Shown: one piece after another, positions 1 to 11,100 of the stretch
Layout of the letters: each line of letters opens with the position of its first letter
Position numbering within the stretch: position 1 is the stretch's first letter
Source: Acanthaster planci
Taxonomy: Eukaryota; Echinodermata; Asteroidea; Valvatida; Acanthasteridae
DNA length: 64,000 nucleotides
NCBI RefSeq assembly: GCF_001949145.1
Contig: NW_019091356.1
Span: 2,274,612-2,338,611, forward strand
Reading direction: 5' to 3'
Made by a program: the position numbers and the translations under genes
Notes under the pieces: generated by a model
The model's input: only the letters and a program-made list of their open reading frames with translations
What the model was told of the DNA's origin: nothing
The model's database searches: none

Positions 1-93
1 GCCTTGGGAATTTGCAAGTAGGCAGACTACTTTGCAAATGATTTCCCGTCGGTGTCATTTGGGTACTTAGTTCCCCTTGTGTTTGCCTGGCAG

Positions 94-1800
94 GAGAAAT
101 CAGCGAGTTCTGATCGAAACATTGGAGCAGGAGAACGCCAAATTCAAGGAGAACAAGATGATGTCAGAGCTTTCCGAACTGGTTTGTCAATTTTTTTTTT
201 TTTTTTGACGTGCAGAATTTCTCAACCCTGTTTCCATCATTCAGTAAACGAATCCTTCACCGGAGTCAGGTTAGCATCAGATTTTCTTTCTTTCGACCAA
301 GACATTTTTTCTTCAAAATCTCCCTAAATCCATGAAATTCCACACTGCGCAGTAACCCAATCGTGAATTCATTATACTTGTGCATAGTTTAAGAACCAAG
401 TCAATTGGAAAGCAATGGTGCTAAACCATACAAATCCAGTTGTCTGATTAGGAAGGCATGTTTGATATTTTTGATGACACTTCTCCCGTTTTAATCAGAC
501 GTGGATCAGGTTTCCCAGCATCGACAGCAACGGTATCACCACTTTTTACAATACAGATTATTTATTAAAATTAAACCTCTCCTTTCGTCCATCTGTTTTC
601 AATTATGTTGTAAGAATCCACTCCCATCGGCATGCAAGTAAATGCGCGTTTGACATGGAGCACGCTGAGTACGCCTAACTAATTTGTTCTGGCATGTATG
701 CTCATTGTGTACAAGCAGAACCTGTCTTTCTTTTCGCCGACTGGAGGCGCACTTCAGCTCGGGGGGCGGTTTGCCCCATGGAGTCTGTTTTGGTCCTAGT
801 CTTAGTTCTTAGCAAAAATCTAAAAGTTCTTTTCCTAGGAGTCCCCTATTTACCAGTCCTTCTGTTATTTTGAGTACTGAAAGATATCTTTGCTAAAGTC
901 TTCTTGATTGTTTTCAAACTCTTTTCAGATGACAGAGGCCAAAAAATATCACAGCAAGTTGGTCCACTTGCGGAAAGAGATGATGTCCCTTCATGATAAG
1001 TCAACCAAATTGAAGGTACGCCCCCTCCAAAAAAATAAATAAATAAGTGAAGTTGGCGAGAAGAAGAGAAAAAAACTCTTTCAGATCTTCACATATTAAT
1101 ATCCCAATATTTTGAACGCATCTTTCCGATGAAAAATAAGGCGATCAGTTTTACTCAAGCTCAAAGGTCATTGAAATTTTCTGTTTCGAATTTGTCCGTC
1201 CTTGAAGTGTGGATTGTTCTTGCTTTCACTCTGCATGCACCAAATCCAATTGTCCTTTAAGTCTCTGCTGTGGGTACAATTGTTCACACAGTCTGGAAAT
1301 TAGGTCAATCAATCAAAGATATATCTGTGTCCAGAATTGGCCTTATTTACTAGTCGGCCATTATTTAATTGAAAGCGAGGTTAACGTTTTGGTTTATTTT
1401 AGCACCCAAGACTAAAAATGAACGGACTGAAATAAAGCTTCGTTTACAAATTCATGTCATTTATGTTGATTGTAAAATTGAAAATTTGTGATTTATCATA
1501 TGGAAAACTTTGAAGTCACATTTTGAATAAAAATGAAAGTGAGGCATGGAATCCCAAATTGTCTGCCACCACTCTTTGCAACAGATTACAGTGAATGGGA
1601 CAGTTTAAGGGAACATGGTCAAAATGGCTTCCTTGTGAATAACATCTATTGTGCCTCCCCTTTTTTTTTTGTAGAAGAGAGCAGTCAAGCTGCAGCACCA
1701 CAAGATGAAGCTGAACCTGCAGAAGGAGCAGCAGCGGGAACGGGAGATGGAGCAGGAGAAACACCTCATTGCAAAGCCCGCCACCAAGAAAACTCCTTGA
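94..1800 (+). CDS. BLOC1S6: Pallidin (BLOC-1 complex subunit 6), 3' part of gene
   Basis: Pallidin is a coiled-coil subunit of the cytosolic BLOC-1 complex, which sorts cargo from endosomes to lysosome-related organelles and binds syntaxin-type SNAREs. Three coding exons are visible: 94-181, 929-1015 and 1675-1800, with stop TGA at 1798-1800. Splice sites are AG/GT and the phases join cleanly. The joined reading frame gives about 100 residues. Diagnostic pieces are RVLIETLEQENAKFKEN, KLVHLRKEMMSLHDK, STKLKKRAVKLQ, a charged QKEQQREREMEQEK stretch and a C-terminal AKPATKKTP. These match the C-terminal half of animal pallidin nearly position for position. The protein is a heptad-rich alpha helix with no membrane segment. 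The 5' exons (roughly the first 70 residues) lie left of the window. The gene is on the same strand as LMAN1, which begins about 3.3 kb downstream. The family call is strong. The exact 5' boundary of exon 94-181 rests on the CAG at 91-93. Confidence 0.92.
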
Positions 1801-3368
1801 AAGAGGACACGACAGTAGTGTCACAGACCCACCAAGGCCATGTCTCGAGATTTGCTTCTGGAGCTATGGCTACGTCTCTGTGTATTTTCCATTGTGCAAA
1901 GACTTAGACCTAGCTCTAGACAACAGATTAAGATAGAAATTGGTGAAGCAGAGAAAATCATTGCTTAGCAGAAAGAGGCTACCAGCCAAAGTGTCGTGCA
2001 TTTTGTGTATCTTGCGACTGGTTCCCCGCTGATTTTTTTGAGCATGTAAATTGGCTAAGTGGCTAAGCAACTCTGAAATTACTACATCGGGATCTCTTTG
2101 AAAAAAGCAGTGCCTTATGTATAAAGCTCCTACATGTTGCCAAGACAGATGAGGGTTGATCGTTTGGAGGATTTTGTCAAGCACATCCTTGCCATAATAG
2201 CTGTGGATGCTCTCAAAAGGACCGGGAAACAAATCGTTAATTTCAATTGTCTTAAAAAAGATTTCACGAATCCTGTAGAATGGGTCCAGTTTGGATGAGA
2301 ATGATGTAAATTTACAGAGGAAAGTCGCTGAAAGTACAAAGACGTCTTCTGTTGGTTGATGTTTGATCTGCAACAGGCCTGATCTGTAACAACGTTAACG
2401 ACGTCTTTAAATCAAGGAGAGCAATTTGGAAAAGATCAGTTTGTGCTTGCTCACACTCAGCTGAGAGAGAAAACACAAATTGTGGTTTGTTTGGTGGGAA
2501 AACTGAATCATTTCAAAAAAATATTTTTAGATTAATACTCAGGGTATGATTAAAGTTACTTTGCATTGGGGTGTTCTAGTTCCCTAAACGCTATCAAAAT
2601 GTAACGTAGTAACGTCTACCACCAGACATCAGTATTTTATGTTACGTGAGCATTTTTTAGAAGTTGGTGCTGGGATTTTTTAAAGACAAATTTTAGAGGA
2701 GGACAGAAAAAAATTATTTTCTGTAGTCTCAAGAAAAACAAGGGTCTTCGAGTCTTCGAGGGAAGAATACAAAACCAGTTTTTTTTCCGAAAACAACAGA
2801 ACAAAAGAGGTATCCTTATCCACTGACACTAGTCGTCAAGGACCAAAGGTTACAAAATTGAAATCAGAGACTTTGCCGTTAGTCGGTCTGCGGAGCTAAA
2901 AAATGATTTTCCTTTTTTTTTTTTAAAGATCTATTTTGGTTAATTGTTGTTCAGTGGATCTGAGACTTCTCAAAAAGAAAATTTTTATATTTTTTGCAGT
3001 TCTGAATCGGTAAGGTTGGCAGATCCGAGCACCAACTTAAGGAAAAAAACTCTCGCCTTATTTAAAAATTCAACATAATGGTGGATGGGCCTTCTTGTCT
3101 CTCTACCATATTGTAATCGATTGAGGCATGCTATCAGAGCTAAAAATGTGGAGGCAAGTTTGGTTTTCTAGGAAATGGCGGAAAAGTCTCCAAAATCATT
3201 CTGAAGTCCGCAGAACGTGTGAAAAAGGCTTTGCTATTCTCACATGCAGAATATTGCTGGCTACTTTATCCAGCAGAAATAGTGCAGAAAGTTTGAGGAA
3301 CTAATCAATGGTCGCTCACAGACTCTGTGATTGTTTTTCATTCTGTATCAAAGATACAGATAGATATA

Positions 3369-3440
3369 CAGTGGAACACTGTTATGACAAGGACCTTGGG
3401 ACTTCACAAATTACCCTTTTATAATAGTTACCTTGCATTG
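3369..3440 (+). mobile_element. Possible pogo/Tigger-like element end
   Basis: The string CAGTGGAACACTGTTATGAC preceded by TA resembles the terminal repeat of pogo/Tigger-class elements, which start CAGTGGAACC and duplicate TA. I could not find the matching inverted end, so this is at best a fragment. The right limit is approximate. Confidence 0.25.
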
Positions 3441-4437
3441 TCAGTAATGGAAAATGAAGAAAAACAAAGACTTGGGGCCTAAAATTTGTCCCTGTCCTAA
3501 ATTTGACCTTGTGTTAACTGTGCCCTTCTTATCTAGTTCGACATGTATCTTTTCTCCTCCGTTATGTCTACGGTTAGGTGCTGAGAAATCCTTCACAATT
3601 AGTGGCTCCAACTTTGTTTGCACACCGCAAACAAAGTCGAGGCTGGGAAATTACATGACTTGTTCTTCAAATTTACCTTTATGCTCATCCAAACACCAGT
3701 CCTTGTTTTCAGGTAAATTTTTGGTTAAGTTTTTAACGAGTGTCAGAACTTTTGTACATTTTTGAGACCCTGCAAGCACTGTATGCTCAACACTTTTGAA
3801 AGTTTACTTTTTCATTGCATATTTCCTGATTTGTCAAAAGAGGGAAGCTTTTATTTGGAGTATCAAAGCTTCCCCGAGTGAAAAAAGCATCGCTGTAGTA
3901 AGTATTAAAGGTTAAATTACCCCAGATTTGAGTAGAAGTTAGGTAAGATGGGTTCTCTTGAAAGAAAATTATGCTGCACTGTTGAATATTACTACTAAAA
4001 AGGTTTGACATCCTATGAAAATGCTTGCCTTTTGACTGTCCCAGAAAACATAAAAGGACAATATCACAGTTTATTTGCCCATGTAATCAACAGTAGGATT
4101 AAGCCCGCTGGTATTTTGCTGATTTTAACAAACCTCTTGATAAGTACTTCTTAAAGAGTCAGCTACATTCATTGCTCTTTCTTTTTTTTAATTTTTACTC
4201 TGTCGTATTTGGTTTATTTTATGATGAATATTAAATTTGCATAAATTGTCGTTTATTGTTCTTAAAAGTACAAGAAATATTTAAACAGATTATTTATGAC
4301 ACAGAGATAGTTTCATTCTTTGTTAAATGGTGATAAGGTTTTTTTCTTAGCAGAGTGAGGCGTTCATTTTTTGTTTTGCAACAAAACAGATTTGGAAATT
4401 TGTTAATTTAACTGCTTATGGAACTATGCATTCCAAA

Positions 4438-4443
4438 AATAAA
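4438..4443 (+). promoter_or_regulatory. Candidate poly(A) signal for BLOC1S6
   Basis: AATAAA followed within 30 bases by a GTGTGGATGAGTGTT-type GT-rich stretch, as expected for a cleavage site. A second AATAAA at 4692-4697 is an alternative. Confidence 0.4.
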
Positions 4444-5111
4444 AGTTGTCCTTTGAAAGTGTGGATGAGTGTTAATTCAAGTAACCAACGATACAATGTA
4501 AAAACCTCATCTGTGAAATAGTTCAATATACATGTACATGTACGTTTATTATTGCATATTTATGAAATCATTACAATTCCAGATTTTTCTGATTTCAGAT
4601 TTTTTCTTTTGTCAAAACAAAACCTAAGGCAATTTATGGTGAAGAGGGGAAAAGGTGTGTGCTCATTTCGACAATGTTGCAAATAAGTCTTAATAAAACT
4701 AAAGTTGACGTTCTTACTCTTACTTGTCTCAAGTCTGCCCGTGGCACGGATTGTAATTCACTTATGAATAAAGATTAGCCACCTGCTACGGGTTAGTGTA
4801 TCTATTGGCCAATCAGTTTACGCCAAGTTGTCAATCATATGCTAAGCGATCCCTTGAGGTCGAACAAGCAGTGATGAATTAACTTGAACGTCGCCATTAT
4901 GTCATTGTATTCATTTGTGCTGCTGGATGCTTAACCACTGGACTTCATTTTTAATAAGTACAACTGAGAAAAAAAGTTGGTATAACCGTCTTTTCCTTCC
5001 TCCATGCTGTAAATAAAAAGTGGAGAAGTCGGCCATCTATGCACCGTTATTTTGTTTAAAGTAACCAGCTGTATGCAAATTAAATTTTACATATTCATAC
5101 TTGTAATCAAA

Positions 5112-8100
5112 ATGGCGACTCACGCGGCGAGTGTTTCGTGTCTTCTGCTCTTTTTGTCGATGTTTTCTGTCTGTTTTGGTCAAGCGCCACATCGGAGATT
5201 CGAGTACAAACACAGCTTCAAAGGCCCGCACTTGATGCAAAAAGATGGCTCTGTTCCATTTTGGCAGTATGGTGGAAGTAAGTACTTTTCGAAGTAAATA
5301 TGGTAAAATTGGTAGGTCTGTGTAAGTATATTGGCATGTGGCTGACACTCGACCGGTTTGACAGTCCTTGCGCGTGTTCTTCTATTGCAAGGACTACTCG
5401 CGCGGTCTGCTTATGTTGCATGTAGGCCTACATTGTTGCCTGCATGTTGATGACAATAACGTTATTTATCTTAAATAGGCTGGTAAACATTTATAATCAT
5501 TTAAATTTTCAAGCGTTTAAAGAATGTGAGTTCCTACTTATGTCCTACATATTACTTATATTAGGCCTATTGAGTTAAAGTTTTGTACAGTTGCAGGAAC
5601 AAAAAGAAATAGGCCTAACATTCCTTTATTTGTGTTGTTCATATTTACAAATCCGTTTCTTTAAATTCACAAAGACTGATCCATAAGCTTTTCCTTTTTT
5701 CTCGTTTTGGACCAGGATTTAATTTCAAAGAACAAAGTTTTTTTGTTTAATTTACAGGTGCATTTGCCTCAGATGAACAAGTCAGAATTACACCCTCCAT
5801 ACGGAGTCAAAGAGGTAACATTGTGACTCATAAACCAGTTTGTAAATTACACATTTTTTAAAGAAGCAATGTGGTATAGATTGCCAGTGAGGAGAATTCC
5901 AAATCCACTGGTTCAGTTCAGTGTTTATGAAGCAATGATGTTACCATTGCAAGGGACCAGCCAAGTTCAAGGTAATGTTATGAGAAATTAACTGGTTTCT
6001 CGATATTCCTGGTAAAATAGTAGAAATATTAATATCAAACATGATGTGGCATTATCTCACCACCACATGTAAGTATTTTATGGTTTAGCCACTACACAGT
6101 AATGCATGGATTGGCCCACCTCATTACCTAGACATCAACAGTGACACCAACCATATGGACCATTCTCGCCATGATTCTGATGATAATGCAAAGGCTCTGA
6201 GGTGATAGCACTGTTTACTTTCATTCTCATCACTGGTATCCCATGAACACTGTTTGCCTTTTCATGTGAACACCTGCTGATATGAATTATTTGATTTAGA
6301 TGATTTCATAATTATAAAACTAAGAGCTTGAGAGCCCAAAATAAAAGTAAACATATTGCTGTTTTTAAATTTATAGTAACATCAATAATCATTCTGTATT
6401 TTCAAAAACTGTCTCTCTTAGAAACAAAAAATATCATAGAAGTTAGTCATTTTTTTGTAATTTTCTGAAAGCCTGAAACAATTTTTTATCAACATCTACG
6501 TGATCTTCATTATTACGTTTAATCAGGCAAGCATCATTTTGCAATCCTGAGGCATTTTATTGCGTGAATCATGTAATTTTCAGTTGTTTTTAACATGTAA
6601 ACCACTGTCTGCAATCTAATATTAAAGAACTCCTCTGTTGCTTTGAAGGTCTTTTTTACACATGGAATGCTAGAAATTCATATTAGAACCTTATTAATTT
6701 TTCCCTTCAAAGTTAAAGCGAATAAAAATAATAATATTTTCTTGCACAGCGCTTGATTCGTGAAGATTTGAGAAGAGTCAAATTAATATTGCCCTAGGGG
6801 CATTTGGGTAAAAAATAATTGCCTTTGCCTGACCTCACAGGTTACATCTGGTCCAAGTACAAGGTGCCGTACGACCATTGGGAAGTGGAGTTTTTCTTCA
6901 AGGTGACCGGTCGAGGGAGGGTCGGCGCAGATGGCTTGGTGAGTCCGTGAAACTTGAAACTTCTCCAGAATGCTTGAAAATCACATAACTCCTGACTGTT
7001 TTCATAAAAAAAACCTGCTGCCTTTCTACCCCTTGACTGATGTTCTTTTTTGCAAAACTAATATATTGTGAAACTCTCTCATTATGGAATTTCAGGGCAA
7101 AGGTTGTAGATAGGAAGGGAAGTCATTGTTGTTTTTCTTGGTATTCTTTGGGGAATGTTATGGATCTGAGGTTTGTGTCATCTTGAAAACTTCTCAAGAC
7201 AAATTAATCAGAACTTGAAAAGTGTTGAGTCTTTGGGTGGGAATTTCACTTTCATAATGGCTGGTGTGAGATATGTTAAAGGCGTAAAAACCAATTCCCC
7301 AATTAGTGTGAGCAACATTTCAGGTTTTTATTATAGTTCTAACGGCATTTTAGCATGACTACACCACATACTTTGATGTTGGAGAGCTTTGCAGTGAACC
7401 CATAGGATGATAAGGATTACTTGTTTCTACCAGACCTTTCAAAATGTACCAGTTTATTATGTAGGCTTTTGACAGACTGATGATGGCATAGGGCAGCCGC
7501 TGTACATTGGCTTGTATGTACCACGGGTTTTCAACACAGTGTAGGATTTTGGAGGATTCGGGAAGGCGTTTCGCAAGGATACTCAGTGGTCAGTGATGTC
7601 TGGCGCTTCTCTCTTTCAGGCTTTCTGGTATGTGGATAAAAAACCGGATGGGGTGGCATCGACCCCAGAGCAGCAACACCCTCCTCAGCACCCGAACCAA
7701 ATCAGTGTCTTTGGCGGGCCGGACAAGTGGAACGGCCTGGCGGTGATGTTTGACTCCTTCGACAACGACAACTTGCGCAACAACCCGTACATCCTGGCCA
7801 TAGTCAACGACGGCAGGCTGGAGTACCAGCACACCACGGACGGGATGAACCAGCAGCTCGGTGGATGCCTAAGGGACTTCCGAAACAAGCCCTACCCGGT
7901 CCGGGCCAAGGTTGAGTACTACCGGAAAACGCTCACGGTGAGTTCAGCGGCACTCTGCTGGAAGCTTTTTTTTTTAACTAGCCTCACTCCAGCATTCCAA
8001 TCTCCTTTACTGCTTTGACCGGTGTCAAGGACCTGTCTGACCCCAGTTACTGCTTGACCCCAATTAAATTTGGAAAGAGAAGGTTGTTCTGATGGTCTTA

Positions 8101-11100
8101 ACCACTGCCTTGACCAGGGTCAAGGACCTGTCTGACCTCAGTTACTGGCTGACCTCAATTAATTTGGAAAGAGAACACTGATAGTCTTATCCAATGTTTC
8201 ATTCAGTTATTAAGATGAACAAAGAAATTGACTGGAGCGGGATTTGAACCTGCTATCTCCGGAATACCGTACCGGTGCTCTACCAACTGAGCTATCTAGC
8301 CCAACGTTGGTGGCTCTTCCCATTTGTCAGTTATCTTTGTTCTGGAGCGCTTTTCACTTGTAGTTTGTTTCATGATCGATGTTTCATTCAGTAAGTTGCT
8401 GACAGATAGTTAAAGGAATGACTTCAGAGTCGGCATTTTCTGCCGTCAATTTGATGCAGGTTTATATCCACAGCGGATGGACCAACATAGACACCAACTA
8501 CGAGATATGCCTGAGAAGAGAGGACGTGACGTTACCCAAGGACGGCTACTTTGGGGTGACCGCAGCCACTGGCGGGCTAGCAGGTAAAAGGATTCATTGC
8601 TGGCACAGCCCTCTATTTGTACAGAGTACCCCTAAGTTTGTGGAAATTCATAAAAAGAGTGAGCTACAGGGCCTACTCATATGAGCTTAAGGAAGGCACG
8701 CAGGATACACAGTATGGTATCTTGTGTCTGTGGTAAAGCCAGTATGTAGATGGTCATTAGTAGTCAGAACCAAATTTTCAACTGAATGTGCACAAATGTT
8801 CCAGCGTAGTTGTACGCTGAACCCACACTGGTTTTCTTGCAGTCAGTTGTGTGCTCATCTTTCATTTTCAGATGATCACGATGTCATTAAATTTTTGACG
8901 CACAGTCTGATACCCCCAGACGAACCACGGGTAAGTTTTTCGAAGTGGATTTTTTTAAAATAGAGTTCGACTCACTTCGCAGATCTCTATGTGCTACTTT
9001 AGAGGACCCAAACCCACGGAGTATAGTGATACTTTTTCACCTGACTTTCATAACCCATCCAGACTCCTCCTAAAGATCAAGCAATTTCGGATGATGAGGA
9101 GGAACGTTTTAAGAAGGAGTACGATGAATACTATGAAAAACTACAGCAACAGAAGAAAGAGTGAGTCCTGTTTTGTTTTTTTATGAGCAGTTAGAATTTT
9201 AGTGGTAGAAAGGGGAGGACGATATTCAGGGAAGTTCCGTGATTTGCAGTATTTGTGGTCATAAGCTTTGTTTTTTGGATTTCGCATTCTTCTTCTAAAC
9301 TTGTTCACGGACTTGGAAATTGCAGACGTAGCGATTCACCAACTGTCACTTGTGGTGCCGAGGTATAACACATTGAAACAGAGGGGATTTGAATGGCAAA
9401 GATTAAGTGCGACTTAACGGGGGTGTGAACCTGAGACTTCTGAACTACAGCTCTAGCATGCCACAAATTGAACTGTAGAGACCTGGCAGAAATGAACTGC
9501 TGTAATCTGGTTCCCAGACTACTGCAATGACATAAGGACCCGGAGAGTAAAAATCCAACCCTGGTGCCGAAAGTAAAGAGGGTCGGATGTGTAAGCCCTG
9601 CTAGCAGGAGAAATGTCTTCCAGAGATTGAGAAAGATTGTGTTTGTCATTCAAACAACTACCTTGTTCAATCAGTTATCTGCTTTTTTGTTTTTTCAAGA
9701 GTACTGACCCAGTTTTTGCCGTATAAATAAATTCCATTCTTTCTGTTTTAGATTTCAGGAGAAGCATCCAGACAAAGTGAAAGATCATATACTAGAAGAG
9801 ACGTTTGTAAGTATCCAATGTAATGGTTGACCTTAGAGAACAATTTGCGCACTCATCAGAGGTCAAGGCCATCTCTTGTGCATAATTATTCACAACCACC
9901 CGAGTCATTTGGCTCAGAAACTTTGTGTTGTGTAACTCGGTCGAGATCTGAGTCCTGACATGTTGGCTCATTGTGGACTTAAACTCGATACACTTGAGAT
10001 GAAGTCTTGTGTCTGCAGCATATTATCCAGATCTGAGTCTTGGGACGCTTCTTTGCTCACCTGAGAGGGAGTTCGAGTCATTTTGAGTCTGAGCATGACT
10101 GAGTCGGTTTGGGACCAACCGTTGATGCTTTTCTTTTCTGATCTCTATCTTTATGTGATTTGAGTTTGCGGGTACGTTTCTCATGTGGTCTGAGTTGAGA
10201 CTTGAGCCACTTGGTTCTAAGGCGCACTTGACTCTCTTTCAAGTCACTTATAATTTTGAAAAAATTATCCAAAAAATCAGTGTTTTTTTAAGATTTTGCA
10301 TCTTAATTGAACTTTCATTTCAGTTTGAAGATACAGAAACAAGAGAATTAAGACAGATCTATGAAGTTCAGACCACAATCAGTAGATCAATTGTGTAAGT
10401 ATACCCGTTGTCATTTTTAGAGCTTGTGCGCTATCTGAAATAATCTGAAAAGTGAAAATCTTTTAACACAATCAGCCTTTGAACCCAAGTCTCCTAACAC
10501 CTTTCTTTGTAATGAATAAAATTTTTCAAGAACTTACCACAATGTAGCAAGGAATATTTTTTTTCAAATTGCCCGAAATTTAGGATGCCCAAAATGTTGT
10601 TAGTGAGCCGTGCCGGACCCTTGACTTTGCCAGTCAAAGTTCTGCGTCCCCATGGTGCGTCCAGTTGTTAGAGGCACCAGGGAAGTAATCCAATCTGAGC
10701 AAATTTTGGCCAAATCAGTTACCAGAATTCTAACACCCAATTTCATTATCAGTGAACTGAATCGCAAGCTGGACGAGATCGTCGGACGGCAGGAGCGTAC
10801 TCTCTCGGCCATCTCCGCCGTCCAGGCAGCTGGCCGAGGCGGCGGGGCTCCGCCTGCCTCCACGGGGGGCCAGCCATCACCACCAACCACCTCAGAAATC
10901 AAGAGGCACGAAGTTGACACGATATTAAACACACAGCAGGAGCTGCAGCGGTCAATCAGGGACGTCAGGTACAACCTGTTCTCTCTCTTTCAGACCCTTT
11001 CCAAATCCACGAGGGGATGCTTGAGGAAGGTACAGCCCCCCTCCACTCCACTCGGGGGTGGGGCATCCCCCCCCCATTTTTTGCAGGTCCTGTAATGGGA

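Larger units (their letters stand above)
1801..5111 (+). other. BLOC1S6 3' UTR and intergenic region before LMAN1
   Basis: AT-rich, with no convincing coding exon on either strand. Candidate poly(A) signals AATAAA lie at 4438-4443 (followed by a GT-rich stretch) and 4692-4697, which would give a 2.6-2.9 kb 3' UTR. A possible pogo/Tigger-type fragment begins at 3369. The LMAN1 promoter must lie in the last few hundred bases. I see no clear TATA box there. Confidence 0.5.

Noticed and set aside
5073-5111. Upstream in-frame LMAN1 start at 5073
   Set aside because: Poor Kozak context, and it would put an extra hydrophobic stretch before a complete signal peptide.
8231-8302. A functional tRNA-Thr gene
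   Set aside because: The acceptor stem is unpaired, base 33 is not U, and the unit lies inside a SINE-like insertion.
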